Assembly: GCA_913056365.1 (NCBI GenBank)
Contig: CAJXLT010000016.1
Coordinates: 1 to 64,000, forward strand
Direction: 5' to 3'
DNA from: an uncultured Paenibacillaceae bacterium
GTDB lineage: Bacteria; Bacillota; Bacilli; Paenibacillales; K13
Length of the DNA stretch: 64,000 nucleotides
Numbering within the stretch: the stretch's first letter is position 1; every line of letters starts with the position of its first letter. The notes under the pieces were generated by a model. It worked only from the letters and a program-made list of their open reading frames with translations. It did no database searches and was not told the origin of the DNA. Of this stretch, positions 46,092-59,143 are shown in pieces. The translations under genes were made by a program, and so were the position numbers.

Positions 46092-47285
46092 TTACTTCTG
46101 GATAGATGCAACAGCACCGGCGCCTACAGTACGGCCGCCTTCGCGGATAGCGAAGCGAGTACCTTCTTCCATCGCGATTGGCGAGATCAACTCAACCGTA
46201 ACCGTGATGTTATCACCAGGCATAACCATCTCAGAACCTTCTGGCAAACTGATGATACCAGTAACGTCTGTTGTCCGGAAGTAGAACTGCGGACGGTAAC
46301 CAGTGAAGAACGGCTTATGACGTCCGCCTTCTTCTTTGGTCAGTACGTAGATTTGCGCAGTGAATTGTGTATGAGGCTTAACCGTACCCGGCTTTGCCAA
46401 TACTTGACCACGCTCAATGTCAGTACGGTCTACACCGCGAAGCAGTGCGCCGATGTTGTCACCAGCTTGTGCGGAGTCCAGCAATTTGCGGAACATCTCA
46501 ACACCAGTGATAACGGATTTTCTAGCTTCTTCTTGCAGACCGATGATTTCGATCTCGTCGCCAACTTTAACTTCTCCACGCTCTACACGGCCAGTAGCAA
46601 CTGTACCGCGACCAGTGATGGAGAATACGTCCTCGACAGGCATCAAGAAAGGCTTATCTGTATCGCGCTCTGGCTCTGGGATGTACGTATCAACTTGCTC
46701 GAACAGCTCGATGATCTTCTGCGCCCACTCACCGTTCGGGTCCATTAACGCTTCACGTGCAGAACCACGAACAACTGGAGTGTCATCGCCAGGGAATTCA
46801 TATTCGCTCAGCAGATCGCGCACTTCCATCTCGACGAGCTCAAGCAGCTCTTCGTCTTCAACCATGTCACACTTGTTCAAGAACACAACGATGTAAGGAA
46901 CGCCAACCTGACGGGACAACAGGATGTGCTCACGCGTTTGCGGCATTGGACCGTCAGCAGCGGATACAACCAAGATAGCTCCGTCCATTTGCGCAGCACC
47001 AGTGATCATGTTTTTAACATAGTCAGCGTGACCTGGGCAGTCAACGTGCGCGTAGTGGCGCTTGTCAGTTTCATACTCAACGTGTGCAGTGGAAATCGTG
47101 ATACCGCGCTCACGCTCTTCCGGTGCTTTGTCAATCATGTCGAATGCAACAGCGCTGCCGCCGCCGTATTTTGTAGTCAGAACAGTCGTAATAGCAGCAG
47201 TAAGAGTCGTTTTGCCATGGTCGACGTGACCAATTGTACCAATGTTTACGTGTGGTTTATTACGTTCGAATTTAGCTTTAGCCAT
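46092..47285 (-). CDS. tuf: Elongation factor Tu
   Basis: GTPase that brings aminoacyl-tRNA to the ribosome. 397 aa with GHVDHGKTT (P-loop), the RGITI switch [10 protein letters not shown] (switch II, catalytic His), NKCD and domain III ending GAVASIQK. It is 104 nt after fusA; that gap holds a small perfect hairpin (TTCGCCGC/GCGGCGAA, 47331-47350) and a strong AAGGAGGAC before the ATG. In related genomes rpsJ or a short spacer follows; here a 21.5-kb insert follows. Confidence 0.99.
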   Translation of the reverse strand: MAKAKFERNKPHVNIGTIGHVDHGKTTLTAAITTVLTTKYGGGSAVAFDMIDKAPEERERGITISTAHVEYETDKRHYAHVDCPGHADYVKNMITGAAQMDGAILVVSAADGPMPQTREHILLSRQVGVPYIVVFLNKCDMVEDEELLELVEMEVRDLLSEYEFPGDDTPVVRGSAREALMDPNGEWAQKIIELFEQVDTYIPEPERDTDKPFLMPVEDVFSITGRGTVATGRVERGEVKVGDEIEIIGLQEEARKSVITGVEMFRKLLDSAQAGDNIGALLRGVDRTDIERGQVLAKPGTVKPHTQFTAQIYVLTKEEGGRHKPFFTGYRPQFYFRTTDVTGIISLPEGSEMVMPGDNITVTVELISPIAMEEGTRFAIREGGRTVGAGAVASIQK

Positions 47286-47330
47286 TGTAAATCATGTCCT
47301 CCTTAAGTAATAGAATATATATTACTGGCC

Positions 47331-47350
47331 TTCGCCGCATTAGCGGCGAA
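47331..47350 (-). other. Hairpin between fusA and tuf
   Basis: TTCGCCGC, a 4-nt loop and GCGGCGAA form a perfect 8-bp stem in the fusA-tuf gap. No T-run follows on the minus strand. It could be a processing or stabilising element upstream of the tuf message. Confidence 0.5.
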
Positions 47351-47389
47351 AGACCTATAACCCATAATGATCAAGCGATCAGCGATAGC

Positions 47390-49465
47390 TTATTCGCCCT
47401 TATGCTTCGCAATAATCTCGTCAGAGATAGTCTTAGGCACTTCTTCGTAATGAGAAAGCTCCATTGCGAACACACCGCGGCCTTGTGTACCGGAACGCAG
47501 AGTTGTCGAGAAGCCGAACATCTCAGACAGAGGCACCATCGCACGGATGATTTGCGCACCTGCACGAGAGTCCATACCTTCAATGCGACCACGACGGGAA
47601 TTCAGCATACCCATGCCGTCACCCATATACTCCTCCGGAACCGTTACTTCCACCTTCATGATTGGTTCCAGCAATACCGGCTTACACTTGTCTTTGGCAG
47701 CCTTGAGAGCCATAGAACCAGCAATCTTGAACGCCATCTCACTGGAATCGACATCATGGTACGATCCGTCATAGATCGTTGCCTTGAGATCTACCAGCGG
47801 GAATCCGGCAAGAACACCGTTCTGCATAGACTCTTCGATACCGGCTTGAACAGCAGGAATGTATTCCCGAGGAACAACACCGCCGACAATTTTGTTCTCA
47901 AACTGGAAGCCAGTTCCTGCTTCCAGTGGCTCGAAGTCAATCCATACGTGACCATACTGACCACGACCGCCGGATTGACGTACGAACTTGCCTTCTACCT
48001 TGGCTGCTTGCTTGAATGTCTCACGATAAGCAACCTGAGGCTTACCTACATTAGTTTCTACCTTAAACTCGCGGCGCATACGGTCGACAATAATGTCGAG
48101 ATGAAGCTCGCCCATACCCGATAGAATGGTTTGGCCTGTCTCTTCATCTGTCGCAGCACGCAAGGTTGGATCTTCTTCCGTAAGCTTGCCAAGCGCTGTA
48201 GCCATCTTATCTTGGTCAGCCTTAGTCTTAGGCTCTACGGCGATATGAATAACGGGATCAGGGAAGTTCATCGATTCAAGAATAACTGGACTCTTCTCAT
48301 CGCACAACGTATCCCCTGTACCTGTATCCTTAAGACCGACAGCAGCTGCGATATCCCCTGCATATACTTCTGAGATTTCCTCGCGGCTGTTAGCATGCAT
48401 CTGCAGAATACGGCCGATCCGTTCACGCTTGCCCTTCGTTGCATTCATTACGTAGGAACCGGATTTCAGTACACCGGAATAGACACGGAAGAATGTCAAC
48501 TTACCGACGAACGGGTCTGTTGCAATCTTGAATGCAAGTGCAGAGAACGGCTCGCTGTCCGAGGACTTGCGGGTTGTTTCTGTTCCGTCATCCAGAAGCC
48601 CCTTGATGTCAGGGACATCCAATGGGGAAGGCAAGTAATCTACAACGGCGTCAATCATAGATTGAACACCTTTGTTCTTATAGGAAGAACCACATACTAC
48701 CGGGAAGATCTTCACGTCACAGACGCCCTTGCGCAATGCTGCTTTCAGCTCGGGAACTGTAATTTCTTCACCTTCGAGGTACTTCATTGTAAGCTCTTCG
48801 TCTAGCTCAGCTACTTTCTCAACTAGCTCTGAGCGCAGTTCTTCTACCTTCGCCTTGTAGTCTTCCGGCACTTCGACCTTGTCGACTTCTTGGCCGAGGT
48901 CATCCTTGAACATGTATGCTACTTCTTCAACAAGATCTATAATCCCGATGAAGTCATTCTCAGCACCAATTGGCAACTGAATCGCAACAGCATTCGCTTG
49001 CAAACGATCTTTCATCGAATCGATAACGTTCAAGTAATCAGCACCGATAATGTCCATCTTGTTGACATAGGCGATTCGAGGAACACCGTACTTATCAGCT
49101 TGTCTCCAAACTGTTTCCGATTGTGGCTCAACGCCTTCTTTGGCACTAAATACACCAACTGCTCCGTCCAATACGCGGAGGGAACGCTCCACCTCTACGG
49201 TGAAGTCAACGTGTCCCGGGGTATCGATGATATTGATGCGGTGACCTTTCCATTGCGCTGTAGTCGCAGCAGAAGTAATCGTAATACCGCGCTCTTGTTC
49301 TTGCTCCATCCAGTCCATCGTAGCTGCGCCTTCATGCACCTCTCCGATTTTGTGAACACGTCCGGTATAGAACAGAATGCGTTCCGTTGTCGTGGTTTTA
49401 CCCGCATCAATATGAGCCATGATCCCGATGTTACGCGTATTTTCCAAGGAGAACTCTCTTGCCAT
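47390..49465 (-). CDS. fusA: Elongation factor G
   Basis: GTPase that drives translocation and, with RRF, ribosome recycling. 691 aa with [15 protein letters not shown] (P-loop), [18 protein letters not shown] and the five-domain order to [16 protein letters not shown]. It follows rpsG by 42 nt in the classical str order. Confidence 0.99.
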   Translation of the reverse strand: MAREFSLENTRNIGIMAHIDAGKTTTTERILFYTGRVHKIGEVHEGAATMDWMEQEQERGITITSAATTAQWKGHRINIIDTPGHVDFTVEVERSLRVLDGAVGVFSAKEGVEPQSETVWRQADKYGVPRIAYVNKMDIIGADYLNVIDSMKDRLQANAVAIQLPIGAENDFIGIIDLVEEVAYMFKDDLGQEVDKVEVPEDYKAKVEELRSELVEKVAELDEELTMKYLEGEEITVPELKAALRKGVCDVKIFPVVCGSSYKNKGVQSMIDAVVDYLPSPLDVPDIKGLLDDGTETTRKSSDSEPFSALAFKIATDPFVGKLTFFRVYSGVLKSGSYVMNATKGKRERIGRILQMHANSREEISEVYAGDIAAAVGLKDTGTGDTLCDEKSPVILESMNFPDPVIHIAVEPKTKADQDKMATALGKLTEEDPTLRAATDEETGQTILSGMGELHLDIIVDRMRREFKVETNVGKPQVAYRETFKQAAKVEGKFVRQSGGRGQYGHVWIDFEPLEAGTGFQFENKIVGGVVPREYIPAVQAGIEESMQNGVLAGFPLVDLKATIYDGSYHDVDSSEMAFKIAGSMALKAAKDKCKPVLLEPIMKVEVTVPEEYMGDGMGMLNSRRGRIEGMDSRAGAQIIRAMVPLSEMFGFSTTLRSGTQGRGVFAMELSHYEEVPKTISDEIIAKHKGE

Positions 49466-49507
49466 AATGGGGTCTCCTTTCTCGATCTAACTCGTATTGA
49501 TTGATTC

Positions 49508-49978
49508 CTACCAGCGATAATGTGCGAACGCTTTGTTCGCTTCAGCCATCTTGTGCGTGTCTTCTCTCTTCTTCACCGCTGCGCCTGTATTGTTGCTAGC
49601 ATCAATAATCTCAGCTGCCAGACGTTCTTCCATAGTCTTCTCCCCGCGCAAGCGCGAATAGTTCACTAACCAGCGAAGTCCCAGCGAAGTACGACGTTCA
49701 GGCTTCACTTCGATCGGCACTTGATAGTTCGCACCGCCGACACGACGGGCCTTAACCTCTAGCACCGGCATGATATTCTTCAATGCTTGTTCGAATACTT
49801 CCATTGGGTCGTTGCCGGTACGGTCTTTGATCTGGTCAAAGGCACTGTACAAAAGTGTTTGCGCAACGCCTCTCTTGCCGTCGATCATAATACGGTTAAT
49901 TAAACGGGTGACCAATTTGCTATTATAGATCGGATCAGGCAATACATCTCGGCGTGGCACCGGACCTTTCCGTGGCAT
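49508..49978 (-). CDS. rpsG: 30S ribosomal protein S7
   Basis: S7 nucleates assembly of the small-subunit head. The ATG at 49978 gives 156 aa ([18 protein letters not shown]), the family length; an in-frame start six codons earlier lies over the ribosome binding site. Motifs: [17 protein letters not shown] and [14 protein letters not shown] at the end. Confidence 0.98.
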   Translation of the reverse strand: MPRKGPVPRRDVLPDPIYNSKLVTRLINRIMIDGKRGVAQTLLYSAFDQIKDRTGNDPMEVFEQALKNIMPVLEVKARRVGGANYQVPIEVKPERRTSLGLRWLVNYSRLRGEKTMEERLAAEIIDASNNTGAAVKKREDTHKMAEANKAFAHYRW

Positions 49979-50014
49979 AGTCATCCCCCTTTCCAAATGA
50001 AATTATTCCTGATG

Positions 50015-50437
50015 TTACTGCTTTTTTTCCTTAGGACGCTTCGTTCCGTACTTGGAACGAGCCTGCATGCGGTTGTTCACCCCAGCAGTATCAAGCGCAC
50101 CGCGTACGATGTGATAACGAACACCCGGCAAGTCTTTCACCCGACCTCCACGAATCAGCACGACACTGTGCTCTTGCAGATTATGGCCGATACCCGGAAT
50201 ATATGCGGTTACCTCTACACGATTCGTTAGACGAACACGGGCATATTTCCGTAGGGCAGAGTTCGGTTTCTTAGGAGTCATTGTACCTACACGCGTACAT
50301 ACACCGCGCTTCTGCGGGGAGCTCAGATCTGTCTCTTCCCGTTTCATGGCATTGAATCCCTTTTGCAGAGCCGGCGATTTCGACTTAACGAGCTTCGCTT
50401 TACGACCCTTGCGCACCAATTGATTAATTGTTGGCAT
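50015..50437 (-). CDS. rpsL: 30S ribosomal protein S12
   Basis: S12 sits at the decoding centre. The ATG at 50437, after GGAGGTGG, gives 140 aa ([16 protein letters not shown]). The streptomycin-relevant loops read [11 protein letters not shown] and [14 protein letters not shown], both with wild-type lysine/proline residues as far as visible. First gene of the str group, 160 nt after ybxF; that gap has only a small hairpin (CATGA/TCATG). Confidence 0.98.
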   Translation of the reverse strand: MPTINQLVRKGRKAKLVKSKSPALQKGFNAMKREETDLSSPQKRGVCTRVGTMTPKKPNSALRKYARVRLTNRVEVTAYIPGIGHNLQEHSVVLIRGGRVKDLPGVRYHIVRGALDTAGVNNRMQARSKYGTKRPKEKKQ

Positions 50438-50597
50438 GTCGCCACCTCCTTCCAAAGCGATTTATGAACATAATGTTAAGCCCACAGGTCCAGGCGGTTC
50501 ATACTCGGACAAAGGAAACGTCTTTACCGAAGAGGCCCGTTGCTACGTGCATGAATTGTACTCATGCCGTGATGAACCCCTTCGATAAAAACGGAGT

Positions 50598-50849
50598 TTA
50601 ATCCTTTATACGTACTGCCATGGCAGCACCAACGTCAATGCCGCATGCTCTTCCGAGCTGCTTCATCGTCTCTACGTTAGTGAGCTTGACATTGTGCTTG
50701 TTGCACAAGTTGATGATCTTGCCCGCTATACGAGGATCTGCATCCTTCGCCACAAACACCTCAGCGGCTGCACCGATTTCCACCTGCTTAATCGTTTGTT
50801 TGGTGCCTATTTTCATGGTACCAGCCTGTATGGCTTTGTCCACAGACAT
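50598..50849 (-). CDS. ybxF: L7Ae-family kink-turn RNA-binding protein (YbxF)
   Basis: 83 aa, of the L7Ae/L30e/YbxF family that binds kink-turn RNA; in B. subtilis YbxF is not a structural ribosomal protein. Recognisable features are AAEVFVAKDADPRIAGKI and the RNA-contact loop GRACGIDVGAAMA. The ATG at 50849 has GGGAGGT 8 bases upstream. Its place between rpoC and rpsL matches B. subtilis. Confidence 0.93.
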   Translation of the reverse strand: MSVDKAIQAGTMKIGTKQTIKQVEIGAAAEVFVAKDADPRIAGKIINLCNKHNVKLTNVETMKQLGRACGIDVGAAMAVRIKD

Positions 50850-50936
50850 GCGTGTTTACCTCCCAAACAAACGTCTATCATTTTTGGCACACTACGACAG
50901 TTTAGCATGCTGCTGTTCCCATTGTCAAGAATACTT

Positions 50937-53900
50937 TTACTCGACTGGAACTGCTTCTGCGAGGTCTTCTTGTTCCTCGCCTACTGGCTCGTTCGGATCG
51001 ACTATGCCGATACCGCGGTAGCGGTTCATCCCCGTTCCTGCCGGAATCAGCTTGCCGATAATGACATTCTCCTTCAGACCGAGCAACTGGTCGACCTTGC
51101 CTTTGATAGCGGCATCCGTCAATACACGAGTTGTCTCTTGGAAGGATGCGGCTGATAGGAAGGAATCCGTCTCCAGCGATGCCTTCGTAATACCGAGCAG
51201 GACAGGCTTGGCAACAGCTGGCTCCTTACCTGCATACAAGGCGACCTTGTTCGCTTCTTCGTATTCATGAATGTCTACGAATGCGCCAGGCAACAATGTC
51301 GTATCGCCATTATCTACGATGCGGATCTTGCGCAGCATCTGACGAATCATAACCTCGACGTGTTTGTCATTAATTTCAACGCCTTGATTCCGGTATACGC
51401 GCTGCACTTCCTGAAGAATATAGTTTTGCACACCTCGAATCCCTTTGATGCGCAACATATCCTTAGGATCGATAGAACCGTCAGTAATTTCATCTCCTGC
51501 TTCGATTTCTTGCCCTACAGTGACGCGGATACGCGATCCGAACGTTACACTATATACCTTCGTCTCAGCTTCGCCTTCGACTTCGATTTCACGGCGGTCT
51601 TTCGCATCGCGGATGTCTTTGATTACCCCGTCGATCTCTGAGATAATCGCTTGCCCTTTCGGATTACGAGCCTCGAACAACTCCTGAATACGAGGCAAAC
51701 CTTGTGTAATATCGTCTCCTGCGACACCGCCGGTGTGGAAGGTCCGCATTGTAAGCTGTGTTCCAGGCTCACCGATCGACTGTGCGGCAATGATACCTAC
51801 CGATTCGCCAATCTCAACATGCTTGCCTGTTGCCAGATTGCGGCCATAGCAGCGCTTGCACACACCGTGCTGTGTCCGACAGCTCAATACCGAGCGGATT
51901 TGAAGACGCTCAATACCGGCAGCTATAATCTCTTCCGCCTTATTCGATTCAATCAAGTCATTGCGGCCAATGATCACTTCACCGGTTTCCGGATGACGAA
52001 CCGTTTCGAATGCATAGCGGCCTTCGAGACGGTCATACAAATCCTCGATTACTTCGCGCCCGTCATGTATCTTGCCTACAACGAAGCCCTTGTCTGTTCC
52101 GCAATCCTCTTCGCGAACGATCACATCCTGTGCCACATCAACGAGTCGTCGAGTCAAGTAACCGGAGTCTGCCGTTCTCAATGCTGTATCAGCCAAGCCT
52201 TTCCGCGCACCGTGCGTGGAGATGAAGTATTCCAATACAGTCAAGCCTTCACGGAAGTTCGACTTGATCGGCAACTCGATAATCCGACCAGACGGATTCG
52301 CCATCAAGCCGCGCATGCCGCCTAGCTGCGTAATCTGCGACTTGTTACCGCGCGCTTTCGATTCGACCATCATAGAGATGGAATTAAAGCGATCCAGTGA
52401 CTTCATCAAGATCTCGGTCAGATCATCCTTAGCCTTGCTCCATACGGCGATGATGCGGTCATAGCGTTCATCGTTCGTAATCAAGCCGCGACGGTATTGG
52501 TTCGTTACAACCTTGACCTTATCCTCAGATTCACTCATAATATCACGCTTCTCATCCGGCACGATAACGTCCGATACCGCAATGGATATACCCGCTTTGG
52601 TGGAATACGTAAATCCGGTTTCCTTAATCCGGTCAAGAATGACCGAGGTTTGCGTCGTATGATAACGGCGGAAGCATTCCCCGATAATGGAACCTAGATT
52701 TTCCTTCCCGATCGCTTGGCGAACAGGCATAGCGGCAATCCGTTCCTTGAGGTCCACGCCTTTTTCATATACGAAGTATTCTTCCGGTGTTCCGTATAAC
52801 AAGTTATTCTTGCTTGGATCATTCAGATACGGGAACGAGCTCGGGAATATATCGTTAAATATAATCTTGCCGACATTCGTAATCAGCATTGCCTTGTTCT
52901 GTTCTTCTGTGAAGCTTTCCTTGTTCAAAGCTTTGACTGGAATGGCACAGCGAGCATGCAAGGACACTTGGCCATTCTGGTAAGCCGCGAACGCTTCTTC
53001 GGAGGAGCTGAAGATGGAACCTGAGCCCATTGCTTCTGGATTATCAACAGTCAAATAGAAGCTGCCGAGAACCATATCCTGAGAAGGAGTAACGACCGGC
53101 TTGCCGTCCTTCGGATTCAAGATGTTGCCAGATGCCAGCATCAGCAAGCGCGCTTCCGCTTGTGCTTCGGCAGACAACGGTACGTGAACAGCCATCTGAT
53201 CACCGTCGAAGTCAGCATTATAAGCTGTACATACGAGCGGATGCAGACGAATCGCCTTGCCTTCCACGAGAATTGGCTCGAATGCTTGAATGCCGAGTCT
53301 ATGCAATGTTGGTGCACGGTTCAACAATACCGGATGTTCTTTGATCACTTGCTCCAATACGTCCCACACTTCCGGACTTACCTTCTCGACCTTACGCTTG
53401 GCACTCTTGATGTTGTGTGCTAGCCCTTTGCTGACCAGTTCCTTCATCACGAACGGCTTGAACAGCTCCAGAGCCATTTCCTTAGGCAATCCGCACTGAT
53501 ACATCTTCAGGTTCGGTCCGACAACAATAACGGAACGACCAGAGTAATCGACACGCTTACCTAACAGGTTTTGGCGGAATCGACCCTGCTTACCCTTCAA
53601 CATATGGCTAAGCGACTTAAGTGGACGATTGCCCGGACCTGTAACGGGACGGCCGCGGCGGCCGTTGTCGATCAACGCATCTACAGCTTCCTGCAGCATA
53701 CGCTTCTCGTTCTGTACGATAATATCTGGAGCGCCCAGATCCAACAGACGCTTCAAACGGTTGTTCCGGTTAATGACACGGCGGTACAAATCATTCAAGT
53801 CCGACGTAGCGAACCGCCCCCCGTCCAATTGAACCATCGGACGCAGCTCAGGCGGAATAACGGGCAGCACATCCATGACCATCCATTCCGGGAAGTTCCC

Positions 53901-54554
53901 TGAATGGCGGAACGCCTCAAGTACTTCTAGACGTTTGATCGCCCGATTGCGGCGTTGCCCTTGCGCGGTCTTCAATTCTTCCTTGAGCATATCGACCTCA
54001 CGGTCGATATCAATATCCTGAAGCAGCTTCTTGACTGCTTCGGCTCCCATGCCCGCGGTGAAAGCATAGCCATACTTCTCACGATAGCTGCGGTATTCCT
54101 TCTCGGACAGCAGCTGCTTCTTCTCCAACGGCGTATCGCCTGGATCGGTCACGACGTAAGAAGCAAAGTAAATAATCTCTTCCAGTGAACGTGGCGACAT
54201 ATCTAATGCCAGTCCCATTCGGCTTGGGATGCCTTTGAAGTACCAAATGTGAGAGACAGGAGCAGCCAGCTCAATATGTCCCATTCTTTCGCGGCGTACC
54301 TTCTGCCGTGTCACTTCAACGCCGCAGCGATCACAGACGACACCTTTATAACGAACTCGCTTGTACTTGCCGCAATGACATTCCCAGTCCTTCGTCGGCC
54401 CGAAGATTTTCTCGCAGAACAAGCCTTCCTTCTCCGGCTTTAACGTACGATAGTTGATCGTCTCTGGCTTCTTGACTTCTCCTCTGGACCAAGAACGTAT
54501 CTTGTCAGGCGATGCGAGACCAATCTTCATAAATTCGAAGTTGTTGACATCCAT
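50937..54554 (-). CDS. rpoC: RNA polymerase subunit beta-prime
   Basis: Catalytic clamp subunit. 1205 aa. The N-terminal zinc finger [19 protein letters not shown], catalytic [12 protein letters not shown], bridge-helix and trigger-loop regions ([31 protein letters not shown]) and C-terminal zinc ribbon cysteines ([13 protein letters not shown]) are present. The ATG at 54554 after AGGGAGG gives [16 protein letters not shown], matching B. subtilis. It follows rpoB by 45 nt. Confidence 0.99.
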   Translation of the reverse strand: MDVNNFEFMKIGLASPDKIRSWSRGEVKKPETINYRTLKPEKEGLFCEKIFGPTKDWECHCGKYKRVRYKGVVCDRCGVEVTRQKVRRERMGHIELAAPVSHIWYFKGIPSRMGLALDMSPRSLEEIIYFASYVVTDPGDTPLEKKQLLSEKEYRSYREKYGYAFTAGMGAEAVKKLLQDIDIDREVDMLKEELKTAQGQRRNRAIKRLEVLEAFRHSGNFPEWMVMDVLPVIPPELRPMVQLDGGRFATSDLNDLYRRVINRNNRLKRLLDLGAPDIIVQNEKRMLQEAVDALIDNGRRGRPVTGPGNRPLKSLSHMLKGKQGRFRQNLLGKRVDYSGRSVIVVGPNLKMYQCGLPKEMALELFKPFVMKELVSKGLAHNIKSAKRKVEKVSPEVWDVLEQVIKEHPVLLNRAPTLHRLGIQAFEPILVEGKAIRLHPLVCTAYNADFDGDQMAVHVPLSAEAQAEARLLMLASGNILNPKDGKPVVTPSQDMVLGSFYLTVDNPEAMGSGSIFSSSEEAFAAYQNGQVSLHARCAIPVKALNKESFTEEQNKAMLITNVGKIIFNDIFPSSFPYLNDPSKNNLLYGTPEEYFVYEKGVDLKERIAAMPVRQAIGKENLGSIIGECFRRYHTTQTSVILDRIKETGFTYSTKAGISIAVSDVIVPDEKRDIMSESEDKVKVVTNQYRRGLITNDERYDRIIAVWSKAKDDLTEILMKSLDRFNSISMMVESKARGNKSQITQLGGMRGLMANPSGRIIELPIKSNFREGLTVLEYFISTHGARKGLADTALRTADSGYLTRRLVDVAQDVIVREEDCGTDKGFVVGKIHDGREVIEDLYDRLEGRYAFETVRHPETGEVIIGRNDLIESNKAEEIIAAGIERLQIRSVLSCRTQHGVCKRCYGRNLATGKHVEIGESVGIIAAQSIGEPGTQLTMRTFHTGGVAGDDITQGLPRIQELFEARNPKGQAIISEIDGVIKDIRDAKDRREIEVEGEAETKVYSVTFGSRIRVTVGQEIEAGDEITDGSIDPKDMLRIKGIRGVQNYILQEVQRVYRNQGVEINDKHVEVMIRQMLRKIRIVDNGDTTLLPGAFVDIHEYEEANKVALYAGKEPAVAKPVLLGITKASLETDSFLSAASFQETTRVLTDAAIKGKVDQLLGLKENVIIGKLIPAGTGMNRYRGIGIVDPNEPVGEEQEDLAEAVPVE

Positions 54555-54599
54555 CAGGAGCAACCCTCCCTGTGTTTGTTCTTTCACTCATTAACTTGT

Positions 54600-57500
54600 T
54601 TATTCCGCTCCAGCTTCAGCGCCTTCTAAGTTGAGGTTGAGCTTGTCGCCGCTGCCCTCATCATCGTCATCGACTTCCTTCATAATGATCTCTTCTTCGT
54701 TCTCAGTCAGGATCTTCACATCCATGCCTAAGCTTTGCAATTCCTTGATCAGAACCTTGAAGGATTCCGGAACACCCGGCTCCGGCACATTCTCGCCTTT
54801 GACGATCGATTCATATGTCTTCACACGACCAACTACATCATCCGACTTCACTGTCAAGATTTCCTGCAGCGTATAAGCCGCGCCATAGGCTTCAAGCGCC
54901 CATACCTCCATCTCGCCGAAGCGCTGACCGCCGAACTGCGCCTTACCGCCAAGCGGCTGTTGCGTAACAAGCGAGTATGGTCCAGTCGAACGAGCGTGAA
55001 TCTTATCGTCAACCATATGAGCAAGCTTGATCATGTACATCACACCAACCGTAACTTCACGCTCAAACTGCTCTCCCGTCCGACCGTCGAACAGAAGGGT
55101 TTTGCCGTTGCGTTGCATACCAGCTTCTTCCATTGTGTCAAACACATCAACTTCACTCGCACCATCGAATACCGGTGTTGACATATGCAACCCAAGACGT
55201 TTGGCTGCCATGCCCAAGTGAACCTCAAGCACCTGTCCGATATTCATCCGTGAAGGAACGCCTAGTGGGTTGAGCACTACTTCGACTGGCGTGCCATCAG
55301 GCAGGAACGGCATATCTTCTTCCGGCAATATGCGGGCAATGACACCTTTGTTCCCGTGACGTCCAGCCATCTTATCGCCTTCAGAGATTTTGCGCTTCTG
55401 CGCAATGTATACCCGTACGAGTTGATTAACGCCCGGCGGCAGTTCATCGCCATTCTCCCGAGTGAATACTTTGACGTCTACGACAATACCGTCCGTGCCG
55501 TGAGGAACGCGTAGAGAAGTATCTCTAACCTCACGCGCCTTCTCCCCGAAGATTGCATGCAGCAACCGTTCTTCAGCTGTTAGCTCTGTCACACCTTTCG
55601 GTGTTACCTTGCCGACCAGAATATCACCTGCTCCAATCTCAGCACCGACGCGAATGATGCCCCGCTCATCGAGGTTCTTCAGCGCATCCTCACCGACATT
55701 CGGAATATCCCGAGTAATCTCTTCTGGTCCCAGCTTCGTATCACGCGCTTCTGACTCATACTCTTCTATATGAATCGAAGTATATACATCCTCTTTCACA
55801 AGCTTCTCACTAAGCAATATAGCATCTTCGTAGTTATAGCCCTCCCACGTCATGAAGGCAACGACTACATTGCGTCCTAGCGCGAGCTCGCCCATCTCTG
55901 TTGACGGACCATCTGCCAAAATATCACCCGGCTTGATAATCTCGCCTTGTTTAATAAGCGGACGCTGATTAATGCAAGTACCTTGGTTCGAACGAATGAA
56001 CTTGTGCAGCTTGTGCTTAATCAAGTCGCCCTTCACCATCTTGCCGTCTATTTCCTGTGTCTCACGCACCCATAACTCGTCCGCACTCACACGCTCTGCT
56101 ACGCCATGCACCTTGGACACAATACAGACACCAGAGTCTTTGGCTGCTTTGTGCTCCATTCCAGTACCTACAACAGGCGCCTTCGGAATGAGCAGCGGTA
56201 CTGCTTGCCGTTGCATGTTCGAACCCATCAGCGCACGGTTCGAGTCATCGTTCTCGAGGAACGGAATCATCGCCGTAGCAACAGATACGACCTGCTTAGG
56301 CGAGACGTCCATATAATCTACGCGCTCCCTCGGCAACGTCAAGATGTTATCAGAGGTCTTGTTATAGCGAACGATTACCGTTTCATTCGTAAAACTGCCA
56401 TCTTCATTCAGTTCCGCGTTCGCCTGCGCGATGACATAGTTATCCTCTTCGTCCGCAGTCAAGTAATCGATCTGATCGGTGACACGGTTCGTCTCCGGAT
56501 CAACCTTGCGATAAGCTGTCTCAATAAAGCCGTATTCGTTAATTCGCGCATACGTAGACAGCGAGTTAATCAAGCCGATATTCGGTCCTTCCGGCGTCTC
56601 AATTGGACACATCCGCCCATAATGCGAATGATGCACGTCACGAACTTCGAAGCCGGCGCGCTCACGCGTCAAACCACCCGGACCTAGCGCAGACAATCTG
56701 CGCTTGTGCGTCAGCTCTGCCAACGGATTCGTCTGGTCCATAAACTGCGAAAGCTGAGAGCTGCCGAAGAATTCCTTGATCGATGCAATGACCGGGCGTA
56801 TATTGATCAACGCCTGCGGTGTAATCACATTCGCATCTTGGATCGACATCCGCTCTCGAACGACGCGTTCCATTCGCGACAAGCCGATGCGGAATTGATT
56901 CTGAAGTAACTCACCTACCGAGCGCAAACGGCGATTACCCAAATGGTCAATATCATCCGTGCTGCCTACATCATGAAGAAGATTCATGAAATAGCTAATA
57001 GATGCAATAATATCGGATGGTGTAATATGCTTCACGGTCTTGTCGATGATCGTGTTGGAAATGACCGTAATAACCTTGCCGTCCTCTACTGGTGAGAATA
57101 CATTGATGCGCTGCAACGGAATCGTCTCATTCTCATGAACGCCGCCTGTCACTTTATAATCTCTGAAGCCGACACTCTTCTCTAAGTAAGACAAGATCTG
57201 GTCAAGCAGCCTCCGGTCAACGACTTGACCAGCTTCTGCCACAATCTCGCCGGTCTCTTCATCAATCAACGATTCAGCCAAGCGCTGGTTGAACAGTCGA
57301 TTCTTGATATGAAGCTTCTTGTTAATCTTATAACGCCCTACATTCGCCAAATCGTATCGCTTCGGGTCAAAGAACCGAGCAATCAATAGATTCCTCGCAT
57401 TATCAAGAGTAGGGGGTTCTCCCGGACGAAGCCGCTCATATATTTCAATGAGTGCTTTCTCCGTAGAATCTGTATTGTCTTTCTCCAGGGTATTGCGAAC

Positions 57501-58145
57501 AAACTCGTCCTCACCTAGAAGATCAATAATCTCTTGATCGGTGCCGAATCCAAGCGCACGCAAAAGAACCGTCACTGGGATTTTTCGCGTACGGTCAATA
57601 CGTACATATATAATATCCTTGGCATCGGTTTCGAGCTCGAGCCAAGCACCGCGGTTTGGTATTACGGTTGCGGTATAAGCCTTTTTGCCGTTCTTATCCA
57701 TTTTTGTACTGAAGTAAACGCTCGGGCTACGGACAAGCTGACTGACAATGACCCTTTCCGCACCATTAATGATGAACGTGCCCGTCTCCGTCATCAAAGG
57801 AAAATCACCCATGAAGACTTCCTGTTCCTTCACTTCACCGGTTTCCTTGTTGATTAGACGCACTTTCACCCTTAGCGGCGCCGCATAGGTTACGTCCCGT
57901 TCTTTAGAGTCATCGACAGAATATTTCGGTTCACCCAAGCTGTAATCGATGAATTCCAAGACGAGATTGCCGGTGAAATCCTGAATCGGCGAAATATCGT
58001 GGAACATTTCGCGCAGACCTTCCTGCAAAAACCATTCGTAAGATTTTTGCTGGATTTCGATCAAGTTCGGGATATCCAACACTTCCTTGATCCGTGCGTA
58101 ACTCCTGCGTTCGCGTCGACCATATTGAACAAGATGTCCTGCCAA
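54600..58145 (-). CDS. rpoB: RNA polymerase subunit beta
   Basis: Core catalytic subunit, 1181 aa, with the TTG start at 58145 preceded by AAGGGGTGAAGGAAAG. Motifs: [20 protein letters not shown] and [11 protein letters not shown] (rifampicin cluster, wild-type-looking residues), [18 protein letters not shown] and [20 protein letters not shown]. The C-terminus is a short acidic tail ([13 protein letters not shown]), shorter than that of B. subtilis. It forms a unit with rpoC. Confidence 0.99.
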   Translation of the reverse strand: MAGHLVQYGRRERRSYARIKEVLDIPNLIEIQQKSYEWFLQEGLREMFHDISPIQDFTGNLVLEFIDYSLGEPKYSVDDSKERDVTYAAPLRVKVRLINKETGEVKEQEVFMGDFPLMTETGTFIINGAERVIVSQLVRSPSVYFSTKMDKNGKKAYTATVIPNRGAWLELETDAKDIIYVRIDRTRKIPVTVLLRALGFGTDQEIIDLLGEDEFVRNTLEKDNTDSTEKALIEIYERLRPGEPPTLDNARNLLIARFFDPKRYDLANVGRYKINKKLHIKNRLFNQRLAESLIDEETGEIVAEAGQVVDRRLLDQILSYLEKSVGFRDYKVTGGVHENETIPLQRINVFSPVEDGKVITVISNTIIDKTVKHITPSDIIASISYFMNLLHDVGSTDDIDHLGNRRLRSVGELLQNQFRIGLSRMERVVRERMSIQDANVITPQALINIRPVIASIKEFFGSSQLSQFMDQTNPLAELTHKRRLSALGPGGLTRERAGFEVRDVHHSHYGRMCPIETPEGPNIGLINSLSTYARINEYGFIETAYRKVDPETNRVTDQIDYLTADEEDNYVIAQANAELNEDGSFTNETVIVRYNKTSDNILTLPRERVDYMDVSPKQVVSVATAMIPFLENDDSNRALMGSNMQRQAVPLLIPKAPVVGTGMEHKAAKDSGVCIVSKVHGVAERVSADELWVRETQEIDGKMVKGDLIKHKLHKFIRSNQGTCINQRPLIKQGEIIKPGDILADGPSTEMGELALGRNVVVAFMTWEGYNYEDAILLSEKLVKEDVYTSIHIEEYESEARDTKLGPEEITRDIPNVGEDALKNLDERGIIRVGAEIGAGDILVGKVTPKGVTELTAEERLLHAIFGEKAREVRDTSLRVPHGTDGIVVDVKVFTRENGDELPPGVNQLVRVYIAQKRKISEGDKMAGRHGNKGVIARILPEEDMPFLPDGTPVEVVLNPLGVPSRMNIGQVLEVHLGMAAKRLGLHMSTPVFDGASEVDVFDTMEEAGMQRNGKTLLFDGRTGEQFEREVTVGVMYMIKLAHMVDDKIHARSTGPYSLVTQQPLGGKAQFGGQRFGEMEVWALEAYGAAYTLQEILTVKSDDVVGRVKTYESIVKGENVPEPGVPESFKVLIKELQSLGMDVKILTENEEEIIMKEVDDDDEGSGDKLNLNLEGAEAGAE

Positions 58146-58226
58146 CTTTCCTTCACCCCTTAAGTCTACTAGACCGTGCTATGGATTGTGTCTTTACACC
58201 GTACAGGCAAACTTTTCCCTACTATG

Positions 58227-58254
58227 TAGATTTACCTAAAATCTAAACATTATA
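58227..58254 (-). promoter_or_regulatory. Possible rpoB promoter with palindrome at the start site
   Basis: On the minus strand there is a perfect TATAAT (58249-58254) with a weak -35 (GCATAA, 17-bp spacer). A palindrome TAGATTT/AAATCTA (58227-58245) begins about four bases after the -10. The rest of the 251-bp gap between ybxB and rpoB is A/T-rich with no other clear signal. Confidence 0.4.
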
Positions 58255-58396
58255 CGTAAAGTCCGGCAACTTTATGCATAGCAGCAGGAAAAATCGCTTG
58301 ACATTTTAATCAACTAAAGACACTCATCCCATTTTTAATGCTGACATTTTACAATCATAACACAACGATATTTTTCAGTCAAACAAAAAAAACAGA

Positions 58397-58993
58397 TTAC
58401 TTGATCGCCTGATAGATGCGGTAGCCTTTGTTTTTGGCGCGTTCATCGACTTGAGCGAACATGCTCTCCAGCTTTCGCTTAGCTGAAGGAGCCCCCTGCT
58501 TCGTTCGAATGACCACCCATAATGACCCTCCTGTATCCAAGCATGTATGTGCTTCTTCGAATATTCGATGCACGGTTGCCTTCCCTGCGCGAATGGGTGG
58601 ATTCGTAACTATGGCATCGAAGCCCTCCGCCTTAACAGCTTGCAACCCATCAGATTCCAACACCCGTACATTAGCGGCTTTGTTCCGCTCAGCATTCTCT
58701 GCAGCAAGTGCTAACGCTCTTCCATTCATATCTAGCATCGTGACTTTACTATCCGGAATCCGCAACGCCAAGTATATCCCGATCGGTCCATATCCGCACC
58801 CTACGTCTGCAATTCGAGATCCGGACGCAGCTTGAAACTGCTCAATCAACAGTGCCGATCCTTCATCTAGACCGCTTCTCGAGAAGACTCCCGCATCCGT
58901 AACGAAGGACAGCTTCAAACCAAGCAGCTCAGCATGAATCATTCGGCGATCATGATCCGAACCAGGTTTTGCTGTATAGTAGTGATCACCCAT
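58397..58993 (-). CDS. ybxB: RsmC-like class I methyltransferase (YbxB)
   Basis: 198 aa Rossmann-fold SAM-dependent methyltransferase, with motif I ADVGCGYGPIGIYLAL, an acidic MLDMNGRAL strand and the substrate-site motif NPPIRAG that marks base-amino (RsmC-like guanine N2) methyltransferases. The likely target is rRNA, from family membership. The ATG at 58993 has GGAGG 10 bases upstream. Its position between rplL and rpoB matches B. subtilis ybxB. Confidence 0.9.
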   Translation of the reverse strand: MGDHYYTAKPGSDHDRRMIHAELLGLKLSFVTDAGVFSRSGLDEGSALLIEQFQAASGSRIADVGCGYGPIGIYLALRIPDSKVTMLDMNGRALALAAENAERNKAANVRVLESDGLQAVKAEGFDAIVTNPPIRAGKATVHRIFEEAHTCLDTGGSLWVVIRTKQGAPSAKRKLESMFAQVDERAKNKGYRIYQAIK

Positions 58994-59077
58994 CTTGGCA
59001 TTGCCTCCTTGATACACGTATTCCTATATAACTTTACCTCTACAATGATTCATGCGCAAATTACCTTAGAAATATCA

Positions 59078-59117
59078 AAGCTGCCCCTGCAGCAGGCTTC
59101 TGCTGATGGGGCAGCTT
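59078..59117 (-). terminator. Terminator after rplJ-rplL
   Basis: On the minus strand AAGCTGCCCC and GGGGCAGCTT, with an inner CAGCAG/CTGCTG stem, form a long hairpin followed by TGATATTTC. It lies 27 nt after rplL and is expected to reduce read-through into ybxB-rpoBC. Confidence 0.8.
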
Positions 59118-59143
59118 CATGTCGAACAGGATTATGAAGGTTT

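Noticed and set aside
47294-48124. Plus-strand frame of 276 codons
   Set aside because: Antisense to fusA and rich in His, Cys and Arg, typical of a shadow frame.
54600-58145. Rifampicin-resistance substitution in rpoB
   Set aside because: The cluster residues [14 protein letters not shown] read as wild type.
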